A stretch of DNA of 64,000 bases, taken from assembly GCF_003148745.1 (NCBI RefSeq), contig NZ_QGGU01000008.1, positions 184,209-248,208 of the forward strand, given 5' to 3'. Under the pieces are notes generated by a model that was not told where the DNA came from, searched no databases, and worked only from the letters and a program-made list of their open reading frames with translations. Positions 28,813-37,900 of the stretch are shown in pieces; within the stretch, counting starts at the first letter, position 1, and the number at the start of each line of letters is the position of its first letter. A program made the position numbers and the translations under genes. This DNA comes from Pleionea mediterranea. Its GTDB lineage: Bacteria > Pseudomonadota > Gammaproteobacteria > Enterobacterales > Kangiellaceae.

Positions 28813-29778
28813 TTACAAGTAGTCGTTTTGTTGCATCCAGTCGTCATTGTACATTTTTGATAAATAGCGATTACCAGTATCGCAGGCTAAGGTAACGACT
28901 GTTTTTGGACTGGTTTGTTCGCGGCAATATTTCAGTGCCGCACCTAATAAAGTGCCACTGGATGACCCCGACATAATGCCTTCTTTCAATAATAATTCTC
29001 GTGCGGCGCCTAACGCTTCCTTATCGCTTACCGAGTAGGCTTTATCCACCAGACTCATATCGCAAATATCGGGAATAAAATCTTCACCAATGCCTTCAAC
29101 AACCCAGCTCCCCGCTTCTATCATTTCACCGGTTTTATGGTAATGAGTTAAAATTGAGCCATCAGGATCGGCTAATACCATCTCTACATTTTGACGTTGC
29201 TCTTTCAGATAACGTCCGACACCCGTTAAGGTTCCACCCGAACCTACACCGCATACAAACGCATCCACCTTGCCGTTTAAATCACGCCAAATTTCTGGTC
29301 CGGTGGTCTGGTAATGGGCTTTCCAGTTGGCTTCATTGGAAAACTGATTGATGAAAAAGCCACCCTCTTCTTCTGCAATTCGGGCAGCCACTTCCTGATA
29401 ATATTCCGGATGACCTTTCATGACATCAGAGCGGGTACGGATCACTTTAGCGCCCATGGCTCTGACGTTGTATTCTTTTTCCATGCTCATTTTATCGGGC
29501 ATAACGATCAATAACTTGTAGCCTTTTTGTGCGGCCACTAACGCCAAGCCAAGTCCTGTATTACCTGCGGTTGCTTCAACCAATGTATCACCAGGCTTAA
29601 TGGCGCCTTGTTTTTCGGCTTCATTGATCATGCTCAGGGCAATTCGATCTTTTATCGAGTTTCCAGGATTTTGTAACTCCAGTTTAACGTAAAGATCACA
29701 ACACCCAGTATCCAGATGATTTACTTTAACCATGGGTGTGTTGCCAATCATTTCTAATGTGTTTTGGTATACAGTCAT
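28813..29778 (-). CDS. Cystathionine beta-synthase (PLP core)
   Basis: 321 aa from MTVYQNTLEMIGNTPMVKV. PLP lysine in NPGNSIKDRIALSM, EATAGNTGLGLALVAAQKGY, and the phosphate loop GVGSGGTLTGVG. The MPDKMSMEKEYNVRAMGAK and C-terminal SKMYNDDWM segments resemble CBS more than CysK. There is no C-terminal CBS regulatory pair. An upstream Met at 29841 would add 21 residues unlike the family. With the next gene it forms a transsulfuration operon. Confidence 0.86.
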   Translation of the reverse strand: MTVYQNTLEMIGNTPMVKVNHLDTGCCDLYVKLELQNPGNSIKDRIALSMINEAEKQGAIKPGDTLVEATAGNTGLGLALVAAQKGYKLLIVMPDKMSMEKEYNVRAMGAKVIRTRSDVMKGHPEYYQEVAARIAEEEGGFFINQFSNEANWKAHYQTTGPEIWRDLNGKVDAFVCGVGSGGTLTGVGRYLKEQRQNVEMVLADPDGSILTHYHKTGEMIEAGSWVVEGIGEDFIPDICDMSLVDKAYSVSDKEALGAARELLLKEGIMSGSSSGTLLGAALKYCREQTSPKTVVTLACDTGNRYLSKMYNDDWMQQNDYL

Positions 29779-29917
29779 AGCCTTTCTACATGTTATGGAT
29801 AAAAACGCGAGCAATTTAACATATTGAGCAAAAGAACTCATTCACTGTCGAGTATCTTTTGCCGTTACGATAGAATTAACCCATTGAAAACAATTGGTCT
29901 GTAAGGGCACGTTACAC

Positions 29918-30643
29918 ATGAGAAACTTGTTATTACTCAGCAGCTCACGAGAAGGTAGCTCCGGTTATCTCGAGCACGCACAACCCATTATCGAACAGTT
30001 TTTAGGCAATGTTTCACCAAATGCGTTCGACAATGCGCTGTTTATTCCATTCGCAGGCGTTACCATCGGCTTTGATGATTATTATGAAACTGTCAAAAAG
30101 GCGCTCAGTTCCATCAATGTGCAACTGTCATCCATCCATACTGCCGATGACCCGGCCATAGCAATTAAAAAAGCATCGGCCATCATTATCGGTGGTGGCA
30201 ATACATTCCACCTACTGCATCAATTGTATCAATTTGATCTTATTGGCTTAATCCGCGAACGAGTGATGAATGGCGTGCCCTATATAGGTTGGAGTGCCGG
30301 ATCGAATATTGCCTCACCGAGCATAATGACAACCAACGATATGCCGATTATTCAACCGCCGTCGTTTCATGCCTTACAGCTGGTGTCTTTTCAAATCAAT
30401 CCCCACTACCTTGACCAGCACCCTCCAGGGTTTAATGGAGAAACCCGTGAGCAACGCTTAAATGAGTTTTTAACAGTAAACCCCGATGCGACCGTATTAG
30501 GTTTACCAGAAGGTAGCGGTTTGCAAATAACCAATGAACAGGCATCTTTGGTGGGAGACAAAACAGTTTATCAGTTTGATGCCAAAGGAAAATCTGAACT
30601 GAGCAACGACAGTGAACAGCTCAAGCATTTATTAACCGATTAA
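29918..30643 (+). CDS. pepE: Alpha-aspartyl dipeptidase PepE
   Basis: 241 aa from ATG 29918 (MRNLLLLSSSREGSSGYLEHA); an upstream Met at 29894 is less likely. Peptidase family S51: the nucleophile elbow GWSAGSNIASP and the motif QINPHYLDQHP agree with E. coli PepE. It cleaves Asp-X dipeptides in the cytoplasm. AAGGGCA serves as ribosome site. Confidence 0.93.
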   Translation: MRNLLLLSSSREGSSGYLEHAQPIIEQFLGNVSPNAFDNALFIPFAGVTIGFDDYYETVKKALSSINVQLSSIHTADDPAIAIKKASAIIIGGGNTFHLLHQLYQFDLIGLIRERVMNGVPYIGWSAGSNIASPSIMTTNDMPIIQPPSFHALQLVSFQINPHYLDQHPPGFNGETREQRLNEFLTVNPDATVLGLPEGSGLQITNEQASLVGDKTVYQFDAKGKSELSNDSEQLKHLLTD

Positions 30644-30698
30644 ATAGATAACAGATAAAACAGCTAAAAAAGCTAGCATATTACACAGATAGAAAATT

Positions 30699-30739
30699 AA
30701 ACGGGTTGCTCCAGGTAAATATTCAGCGACCCGTTTTTT
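30699..30739. terminator. Bidirectional terminator between pepE and cheY
   Basis: AAACGGGTTGC pairs with GCGACCCGTTT (one mismatch) across a 16-nt loop, followed by T6 on the plus strand and preceded by A-rich sequence. It overlaps the cheY stop codon. Confidence 0.75.
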
Positions 30740-31109
30740 ATTTGAAACGCTCCATCACTTTATCCAGTTTGGCTTTAAGAGTAGCCGCATTAAAGGGTTT
30801 AACAATATAGCCATTTACACCCGCTTGTGCCGCTTGCACAATTTGTTCTTTTCGGGACTCGGCCGTCACCATAAGTACCGGAAGCCCAGAAAACCCAGAT
30901 AACTTTCTAATCTCCTGTAACAGTTCTATGCCGGTCATATTAGGCATATTCCAGTCGGTGATCACAAAGTCGATACCACCGCCCTTAATAATACTTAATG
31001 CCTGCTTGCCGTCTTCCGCCTCTACCACATTATCGTAACCAATATCCCGCAGCAGGTTTTTAATAATGCGCCGCATAGTGGAAAAATCATCAACAATTAA
31101 AAATTTCAT
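30738..31109 (-). CDS. cheY: CheY-type response regulator
   Basis: 123 aa from [14 protein letters not shown], receiver domain only. Phospho-site Asp52 (TDWNMPNM), acidic pair Asp7/Asp8, Thr82 and Lys104 are in place. The [12 protein letters not shown] and [12 protein letters not shown] segments fit chemotaxis CheY, which binds FliM. No other chemotaxis gene is near, so it is an orphan here and could serve motility or twitching. Confidence 0.85.
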   Translation of the reverse strand: MKFLIVDDFSTMRRIIKNLLRDIGYDNVVEAEDGKQALSIIKGGGIDFVITDWNMPNMTGIELLQEIRKLSGFSGLPVLMVTAESRKEQIVQAAQAGVNGYIVKPFNAATLKAKLDKVMERFK

Positions 31110-31195
31110 AAACACCAAATAATGGGTTATTCAAAGGACCCGTATTTTAACCCTTGCAAAAATTAACTCAAGCACTGACAAGGTTGAAGGCTATT

Positions 31196-31260
31196 ACTTG
31201 TTAATAGTCACTTGTTGATAGCGGAGACTTGCTGATAGCAGTGACTTGTTGAAAGTCACT
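31196..31260. repeat. Degenerate 14-17 bp tandem repeat before cmoA
   Basis: Four units start at 31196, 31210, 31227 and 31244, each beginning ACTTG(T/C)T and continuing (G/A)A(T/A)AG. The array lies between cheY and cmoA, where the cmoA promoter should be. Confidence 0.6.
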
Positions 31261-31315
31261 GAGAATAGGTTTCAAGCACAGCTTTCTGCTATAATGCGAG
31301 GCGTTTAATGCCGCA

Positions 31316-32059
31316 ATGATAAGTCACATGAAACAACCACCACGAGACAACATTTACCAGAATCGCCAGATGCCCTCACCTTTTCGATTTGATGAAAAAG
31401 TAGCCGCGGTATTTCCCGATATGATCCAGCGTTCGGTCCCCGGATACGAACAGATTATCAATGGCATCCAACAATTAGCAACAAAACACGTTCAAAACAA
31501 CACGAATTGTTACGATATGGGTTGCAGCCTGGGTGCGGCAAGCCTGGCCATGAGTCAGGGCATTAAAACTTCGGGTTGTGAAGTGATTGCCGTGGATAAT
31601 TCCAGTGCCATGATCGAACGTTGCCGGTTATTTGTTGAATCCTATCATCACGCGACGCCAATTAAAGCGATACTGGGAGATATCGCTGAAATCACCATCA
31701 ATAATGCCTCTATGGTGGTATTAAATTTTACGCTTCAGTTTATTCCTATGGCTTTGCGTCAATCCATTATCGATAAAATATACAATGGTTTAAATAGTGG
31801 CGGGCTTCTCGTCTTGTCAGAAAAAATCAAATCCGAAGACGATTTAATTGATCAAAGGTTAATTGATCTACACCACGACTTTAAGCGCGCTAATGGCTAC
31901 AGCGAACTCGAAATAAGTCAAAAACGCAACGCATTAGAAAATGTTTTGATCCCTGAAACCATTTCGCAACATAAATCCCGACTAACACAAGCAGGCTTTA
32001 AACATAGCGACGTTTGGCACCAACAATTTAATTTCTGCTCTATTCTAGCCATTAAATAA
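31316..32059 (+). CDS. cmoA: Carboxy-S-adenosyl-L-methionine synthase
   Basis: 247 aa. It uses SAM and prephenate to make carboxy-SAM. The family N-terminus (PSPFRFDEKVAAVFPDMIQRSVPGY), the SAM motif YDMGCSLGAASLAM and VVLNFTLQFIP are clear. cmoB follows by 27 bp, so the two steps of cmo5U34 tRNA modification are co-expressed. Confidence 0.95.
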   Translation: MISHMKQPPRDNIYQNRQMPSPFRFDEKVAAVFPDMIQRSVPGYEQIINGIQQLATKHVQNNTNCYDMGCSLGAASLAMSQGIKTSGCEVIAVDNSSAMIERCRLFVESYHHATPIKAILGDIAEITINNASMVVLNFTLQFIPMALRQSIIDKIYNGLNSGGLLVLSEKIKSEDDLIDQRLIDLHHDFKRANGYSELEISQKRNALENVLIPETISQHKSRLTQAGFKHSDVWHQQFNFCSILAIK

Positions 32060-32086
32060 CACACTGCCTTATAAAGATAATTTTTT

Positions 32087-33061
32087 ATGATTTCATTAGA
32101 TAGCCTGTTCAATGACTTGCAAAAAACACGTTTGCACTTTTGGACCGATGAATTAAAAAAAGGACTGGAACAAAGATTTCAGGATTATACCCATGGCGAA
32201 CTGAACCAATGGCTCGAGTTGCTGCAAAGCTTACCAAAACTTACGCCCTCAAGTGTCGAGTTAAAAGATGCCGTTCGAATTGGTGAAAACAACGATTGCG
32301 ATGACGCAACTCGCAATAGTTTGCAGCAAAAGCTGATGCCATTGCATCCCTGGCGCAAAGGCCCATTTGAATTATTTGGCTTAAATATCAATACCGAATG
32401 GCGCTCGGACTGGAAGTGGGACAGATTGTTACCACACATTAAACCATTAAAAAATCGACTGGTTTTAGATGTTGGTTGTGGTAATGGTTATCACTGCTGG
32501 CGAATGCTCGGCGAACAAGCGGGATTAGTGATCGGCATTGATCCTTCGCAAAAATTTCTCATGCAATTTCAGGTAATGAAGCACTACATCGGCGAATGCC
32601 CTGTTCACCTGTTACCCGTTGGTATCGAATACATGCCGGACAATATGGGTAAGCAAGGATTCGATACCGTCTTCTCGATGGGTGTTCTCTATCATCGCAA
32701 ATCACCCATTGAACATCTGCAACATTTAAGAAACTTGCTCGCACCCGGTGGGCAACTGATTTTAGAAACCTTGGTGGTCGACGGCGAGTTACACACTGCC
32801 TTTGTTCCACCTAGTCGCTATGCGCAAATGCGAAATGTATGGTTTTTACCCTCTACCAAGACCCTTGAGCATTGGTTAGTACGCTGTGGTTTTCGTCAGG
32901 TTAAAACCGTTGATATCAATCAAACCAGTCTCGATGAACAACGAGCCACCGAATGGATGACTTTTCATTCCTTAAAAGATTATCTGGATCCTGACGATAT
33001 CAACAAAACCATTGAAGGGCACCCTGCACCAAAACGGGCCATTTTAGTCGCTGATGTTTAA
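32087..33061 (+). CDS. cmoB: tRNA U34 carboxymethyltransferase
   Basis: 324 aa. GPFELFGLNINTEWRSDWKW and the SAM motif LDVGCGNGYHCWRMLGEQA are CmoB signatures. It transfers the carboxymethyl group from carboxy-SAM to ho5U34 of tRNA. Direct partner of cmoA upstream. Confidence 0.95.
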   Translation: MISLDSLFNDLQKTRLHFWTDELKKGLEQRFQDYTHGELNQWLELLQSLPKLTPSSVELKDAVRIGENNDCDDATRNSLQQKLMPLHPWRKGPFELFGLNINTEWRSDWKWDRLLPHIKPLKNRLVLDVGCGNGYHCWRMLGEQAGLVIGIDPSQKFLMQFQVMKHYIGECPVHLLPVGIEYMPDNMGKQGFDTVFSMGVLYHRKSPIEHLQHLRNLLAPGGQLILETLVVDGELHTAFVPPSRYAQMRNVWFLPSTKTLEHWLVRCGFRQVKTVDINQTSLDEQRATEWMTFHSLKDYLDPDDINKTIEGHPAPKRAILVADV

Positions 33062-33123
33062 TATATTATTTAAATCGCCAGAAGCTTCTACTATTAGTGA
33101 CAGTTTTGACAATTGGTTAACCA

Positions 33124-33813
33124 ATGACGCCCAATATTAACCAATGGGTTGAATACATTGATGACGATATTATTGTCGTCAACAAACCGGGCGGTTTACC
33201 GTCCGTTCCAGGAAATAATCCCTATTACCCTCATAACCTGTATCATTTATTACTGGATCAGTTACCGCCCATTTACGTGGTTCATCGGCTGGATATCTTA
33301 ACCTCTGGCCTGATACTTTTTGCACGTAATAAAATCGCACAACGGCAGCTCAGCATTGCTTTTCAAAACCGCCAGATTGATAAACGCTACCATGCGCTGT
33401 TAGACGGCCATTTAACGTCAAACTCAGGTGAAATCAGCTTGCCGATTATCAGTGACTGGTATCAAAAACCCTATCAGAAACTCTGTTTTGACAGTGGCAA
33501 ACCGTCAACCACTCGTTACAAACGCATATCACTATTTAAACACTCGACCCTTGTGGAGTTTAACCCTATAACCGGACGCTCGCACCAGCTTCGGGTACAT
33601 GCCAATTTACTCGGCCACCCCATTATCGGCTGTGAACTTTACGGTCAGCGTTCGCTCTGGTTGCCCGCTAACAGTCAACCTAAACCAAAGCCGTTTGGCT
33701 CATATGGAAAGGAACCTTCGTTAATGCTACATGCATCTCAATTACAACTGCTTCACCCCATTTCTCAGCGAGCTCTCAACTTCAAATCCGCTGCAAAATT
33801 CCCAACAGACTGA
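33124..33813 (+). CDS. rluA: RluA pseudouridine synthase
   Basis: 229 aa without an S4 domain. Catalytic motif VVHRLDILTSGL, then LPIISDWYQKPYQKLCFDSGKPSTT and GRSHQLRVHANLLGHPI. The middle motif is specific to RluA proper, which modifies 23S rRNA position 746 and tRNA position 32. A 62-bp gap follows cmoB, so the gene may be read with it. Confidence 0.86.
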   Translation: MTPNINQWVEYIDDDIIVVNKPGGLPSVPGNNPYYPHNLYHLLLDQLPPIYVVHRLDILTSGLILFARNKIAQRQLSIAFQNRQIDKRYHALLDGHLTSNSGEISLPIISDWYQKPYQKLCFDSGKPSTTRYKRISLFKHSTLVEFNPITGRSHQLRVHANLLGHPIIGCELYGQRSLWLPANSQPKPKPFGSYGKEPSLMLHASQLQLLHPISQRALNFKSAAKFPTD

Positions 33814-33868
33814 TATGCTCTAATTCATCGAGTATTGAAAGATTGCAAATTCTTCCGGGGGTGCTCCA

Positions 33869-34786
33869 ATGCAATGGCAAGAGCTGTTTATTACGGCAAC
33901 TCAGTTAAATCAACTTATCAGTGATTCTACTGACTCAACGAATGCTTCAGAGTCAACCCGTATTAGAAAATCAGCAAAACCACTTAAAATATTCGACTGC
34001 CGATTTTCGCTTGCCGTTGGCGATAAACCGGCAAAAGGCAAAGCGTTTTACGACGAATCCCATATTCCGGGCTCGGAATACCTGGATCTGGAACAAGACT
34101 TATCCGGCCAAATAACGAATATCAGTGGCCGCCATCCCTTACCTAATAAAGCACAACAAAATCAACTCATTGATCGTTATCAACTGGATTCTGACACCAC
34201 CATTATCTGCTACGATGACGGAAAGCTGGCCTTCGCCGCTCGCGCCTGGTTCACCTTTCATTTAATGGGCTTTCATCGTGTGCGGCTATTATCCGGAGGC
34301 TTACCGGCGTGGCAATCCATCAATAATCAGGTATCTAATGCCAATCAACCTTCAACTGACTCTGAATATAACCGTGAAAAATCTTCAACATTGCCTTTGT
34401 CCGCTGTGGCCCCGCCCATCCAGCTGAACACTCTGACTCAAGCCCTGTCAGAACCAACGGTTCTGATAGACGCCCGAGAAGCTGTGCGATTTCAGGGCAA
34501 GCAGGAACCCATTGATCCCGTGGCAGGAGCAATATCAAACGCAATTAATATGCCCTGGCTCGACTGCTTTGATGAAGATGGTCAATTTAAGCCCGTAAAC
34601 TGGCACCGAAGCCGATGGCAAAATACAAATACCCCTTGTCATTACTGTGGTTCCGGAGTCACGGCTCTGGTTAATATACTCTCGGCCCTGCTGGCAAATA
34701 ACAATCAACAACACTTCTATGCCGGTGGCTGGAGCGAATACATACATTCAAAGCACTTTTCCAAGGGCTCAAATAAAGCCGATTGA
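33869..34786 (+). CDS. sseA: 3-mercaptopyruvate sulfurtransferase
   Basis: 305 aa with two rhodanese domains. The active-site loop is CGSGVTA (about 251-257), the mercaptopyruvate type rather than CRKGVT of thiosulfate enzymes. The CDS starts with ATG after a GGGGG tract. The N-terminal part has a Ser/Thr-rich insert (about 14-35) that is not typical. Cytoplasmic. Confidence 0.87.
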   Translation: MQWQELFITATQLNQLISDSTDSTNASESTRIRKSAKPLKIFDCRFSLAVGDKPAKGKAFYDESHIPGSEYLDLEQDLSGQITNISGRHPLPNKAQQNQLIDRYQLDSDTTIICYDDGKLAFAARAWFTFHLMGFHRVRLLSGGLPAWQSINNQVSNANQPSTDSEYNREKSSTLPLSAVAPPIQLNTLTQALSEPTVLIDAREAVRFQGKQEPIDPVAGAISNAINMPWLDCFDEDGQFKPVNWHRSRWQNTNTPCHYCGSGVTALVNILSALLANNNQQHFYAGGWSEYIHSKHFSKGSNKAD

Positions 34787-34975
34787 TCGACAAATTATAA
34801 CGACCTCAATGGTGTTTATAAGTAACGATACACTTTAAAATCGTGAACTAAGTCATTACATCACTTGAATATTTCGCTATATTACTCATAATTGAAGGAT
34901 AAGCTGCTTGCTTACTTTACGACCAAAGTTGCTATGTATGCCCTTTATTCAAAGGTGCAATAAACGGGACACTGA

Positions 34976-36268
34976 ATGCATTTAAAAACCCAACAAATAA
35001 CCGTTTCAAATCTCGAAGTTGGGATGTATGTTTCTCGTCTTGATGTTCCATGGGTTAAAACACCTTTTCCCATTCAAGGTTTTTACATCACCAAACAAGA
35101 TGAAATAAACCTGTTATCGCAGTACTGCAACCATGTTTATATCGACACCATTCTGAGTAAAATGGATGGGTCAGCCATTAAGCACGCTAAACTACCCACT
35201 TCAGGTAAAAATAAGGTTGATCCCAAAACACAGAAGCTGATGAATGAAAAGGCACGCATGAAAGCCCGTGTCGAACATTATCAGGTGACCACATCGATTA
35301 AGAAAGAATTAAAAACCGCTGAGAAAATCTTCAATAATGTCACCAGCACCATATCTAACGCCATGTCACAAATTGAAAATGGCGAACCCATCCAGATAAA
35401 CCATGTCGAAAAAAGCATTCGTAAAATGGTGGATAGTGTTATTCGTAATCCGGATGCACTTATCTGGATGTGTCGCATACGACAAGAAAACACCTATTTG
35501 TTTGAAAGCGCCATTCGAGCATCGGTTTGGGGCCTTGTTTTTGCCCGGCACCTTGGCCTTTCCCGTAAAGATTTAAACGATGTGGGTGCAGCTCTTATTT
35601 TATCCGCCATAGGTAAGTCAAAGTTGCCGCGTGAGCTTCATATCGGTGAGCTCGAAGAAAATGAGCAAGAAGCATACAAAGCCCATATTGAAAAAACGCT
35701 CGAAGAGCTCGAGTTTATGGGTGCCGTTAACGGACAAATTAAATTTATTATCAGTAACTTCTGCGAGCGAAATAATGGCTCCGGTTACCCACGTGGATTA
35801 ATTGGCAACCGAATCCCCTTTTTAGCACGCATTGCTGGCCTGGCGGATTATTACGAACAAATGATTAATCCGCGCCCCGGCATTGAAGCGTTAACACCTG
35901 TTGAAGCAGTGGCCGATCTCTACCATAACCGTGGCGTATTATTTCAACGCGAAATGATAGAAACATTTATTCAGGCCATTGGTATCTACCCTACCGGCAG
36001 CCTGGTAGAACTATCGGATCACTCAATAGGCATAGTATTAGAACAAAAAGAAAAAGCCCGACTAAGACCAAAAGTCGCACTGGTTAAAAACACCTATGGC
36101 ATTGATCTGGAACAATCAAAGATTATCGACTTATCGGACAGTCCCGCCGATGAACATGGCGCTCCGCTGGAAGTGCTACAGAGTTTGCCATCAACCGCCA
36201 TAGAGCTGGATACCGATTTGTTGACCGACAAATTGTTCGGTTTTAAATGGTTTGGCATGGCATCCTAG
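34976..36268 (+). CDS. DUF3391/HD-GYP protein with degenerate active site
   Basis: 430 aa. N-terminal DUF3391 (about 1-110), a coiled linker, then an HD-GYP-like domain (about 170-360). The GYP triad is kept (270-272, NNGSGYP), but the HD dyad reads Ser210-Ala211 in LILSAIGKSKLP, and the HHE motif reads FCE (262-264). Metal binding and c-di-GMP hydrolysis are therefore unlikely; it may act as a c-di-GMP-responsive adaptor. Monocistronic. Confidence 0.85.
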   Translation: MHLKTQQITVSNLEVGMYVSRLDVPWVKTPFPIQGFYITKQDEINLLSQYCNHVYIDTILSKMDGSAIKHAKLPTSGKNKVDPKTQKLMNEKARMKARVEHYQVTTSIKKELKTAEKIFNNVTSTISNAMSQIENGEPIQINHVEKSIRKMVDSVIRNPDALIWMCRIRQENTYLFESAIRASVWGLVFARHLGLSRKDLNDVGAALILSAIGKSKLPRELHIGELEENEQEAYKAHIEKTLEELEFMGAVNGQIKFIISNFCERNNGSGYPRGLIGNRIPFLARIAGLADYYEQMINPRPGIEALTPVEAVADLYHNRGVLFQREMIETFIQAIGIYPTGSLVELSDHSIGIVLEQKEKARLRPKVALVKNTYGIDLEQSKIIDLSDSPADEHGAPLEVLQSLPSTAIELDTDLLTDKLFGFKWFGMAS

Positions 36269-36360
36269 TCTTACTAGAAATCAAGATAGCTCCGTTAGCT
36301 TGCTCTCTTGAAACACTTCATTAAACACTTCACTGTTTATTTACATCAATTTATTTAACA

Positions 36361-37011
36361 TTACATATTAATGATTAATTGATACAAAGCCTGTCCACTG
36401 AGTGCGTACTTTTTTTCGAATAATGTCATAAAATTTTCTGGCTCATAAGATTCCACCGAGTAACGCTTGCCGGTCAACCAAAACCAGCTTTCAGCAAATT
36501 CTTCCAGATAAATCGACCAGTTTGAACGCAAGGTTAAATCCTCACTCAACTTTGCCAGATAAGGAAAAACCGGGTGGCCATGCCAGCGCCGCTTCAAATG
36601 AATCTTTTTCGGCCAGGGATTGGGATAAAGAATATAGTGATGTTCAAAACGAATCGATGCTTCTACACATAACCGCCAAAAATCTTCACAATTGGTCTGT
36701 AATAACAACAGGTTTTTCGGCTGCTCCACCACTCTTGATAACCGGTGTTCTGATTGATCAATACCTATAACCCAATGATCAGGGTAGCGTTTAGCCAGTT
36801 CAATAGTGCTTTGGCCAGTACCACAACAGGAGTCCAATATTTTGGGCTGTTTTATGGTTTCTGTTTGGCTTAAAAAGTGCTCAAACGCCTGTTGATTATG
36901 GCGCTGGATCGGCTTTCGGTAATTTGAAAGCAGATGGCGCTTCACCAGAGTTTCCAGATTTTCGTGGATCCCTTGCTGGTTTGACTGAACGGTTTTTGAA
37001 TTACTCGTCAA
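36361..37011 (-). CDS. TrmB-like SAM methyltransferase
   Basis: 216 aa. The TrmB hallmark is present as YPNPWPKKIHLKRRWHGHPVF, with a SAM motif LDSCCGTGQSTIELAKRYP that is more divergent than in housekeeping TrmB. It is probably a tRNA m7G46-type methyltransferase or a paralogue with another target. It is transcribed towards the HD-GYP gene, with a promoter expected in 37012-37279. That 268-bp stretch holds only a GACCA-GTT-TGGTC inverted repeat near 37180. Confidence 0.75.
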   Translation of the reverse strand: MTSNSKTVQSNQQGIHENLETLVKRHLLSNYRKPIQRHNQQAFEHFLSQTETIKQPKILDSCCGTGQSTIELAKRYPDHWVIGIDQSEHRLSRVVEQPKNLLLLQTNCEDFWRLCVEASIRFEHHYILYPNPWPKKIHLKRRWHGHPVFPYLAKLSEDLTLRSNWSIYLEEFAESWFWLTGKRYSVESYEPENFMTLFEKKYALSGQALYQLIINM

Positions 37012-37279
37012 TGTTTACACCTTTAATAACAGTCAGAACTCTCTCAATACTAAAAAGCACTTTACATGGAATAGATTCGCAATTGACATGAAAAATCATC
37101 GCTTTTTATCGAGAACCGCATAATGAAGATAGCTTCGATTAAAAAAATGCGATTATTTTAGACGTTATTTGCTCCTAATGACCAGTTTGGTCGTATATCT
37201 CTTTAACTGAGGCCAAGTTCCAAAGCACTTTTGGAATTTAAGCCAATTATCAACAACTTAATTTACAAAGCGGTTAAAG

Positions 37280-37900
37280 ATGGCTAATGTAGTTGCAATC
37301 AACCAATACAAATTGAAGAGAAAGCGATTGGAACAAACCACCGTTGACCAAGATAGACGGGTGCAAAACCAAAAATGGATAGAGTGTTTGGTAAAAGTAG
37401 CCAAAACACAAGATCAGTCTGCTTTTCAAAGCTTATTCAACCATTTTGGCCCAAAAGTGAAATCGTTTTACGTTGCCCATCACTTATCACCCCAAATTGC
37501 AGAAGAATTAGTTCAGGAAACCTTTATCAGTGTCTGGCGTTATGCCAATTATTTTGAATCCAATAAAGGTCAGGTTTCAACCTGGATCTACACCATAGCA
37601 CGGAACAAGAAACTCGATTATTTTCGCAAAACCAACCGACAAATTAACACCACCGAGCTAATTTCGGACGATATCGCCGTTGAGCCCGGAGAACAATACA
37701 CCACACGCATTGGAGAAGAGCTCACCTTTTTTCTACCGCAACTACCTGATGAGCAGTACGAAGTGATTAAGAAAGTCTATTTTGAGCAACTCAGCCACCA
37801 AAAAGCGGCCGATACCCTCAATATTACCCTGGGCACCGTAAAGGGCCGAATTAGAAGTGCCGTCAATAACTTGAATAAGTTAATGAGAGGTGGATTATGA
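37280..37900 (+). CDS. rpoE: ECF sigma factor, RpoE/ECF11 type
   Basis: 206 aa. Sigma region 2 (about 45-110; AEELVQETFISVWRYANYF) and region 4 (about 150-200; QLSHQKAADTLNITLGTVKGR). The stop overlaps the start of a ChrR-type anti-sigma gene in ATGA. In Rhodobacter such pairs respond to singlet oxygen; here the trigger is inferred from the partner. Confidence 0.9.
   Translation: MANVVAINQYKLKRKRLEQTTVDQDRRVQNQKWIECLVKVAKTQDQSAFQSLFNHFGPKVKSFYVAHHLSPQIAEELVQETFISVWRYANYFESNKGQVSTWIYTIARNKKLDYFRKTNRQINTTELISDDIAVEPGEQYTTRIGEELTFFLPQLPDEQYEVIKKVYFEQLSHQKAADTLNITLGTVKGRIRSAVNNLNKLMRGGL

Noticed and set aside
29898..29914. TGTAAGGGCACGTTACA as a second GacA box
   Set aside because: The half-site spacing is wrong (TGTAA-N7-TTACA, 17 bp), and the site coincides with the pepE ribosome-binding region.
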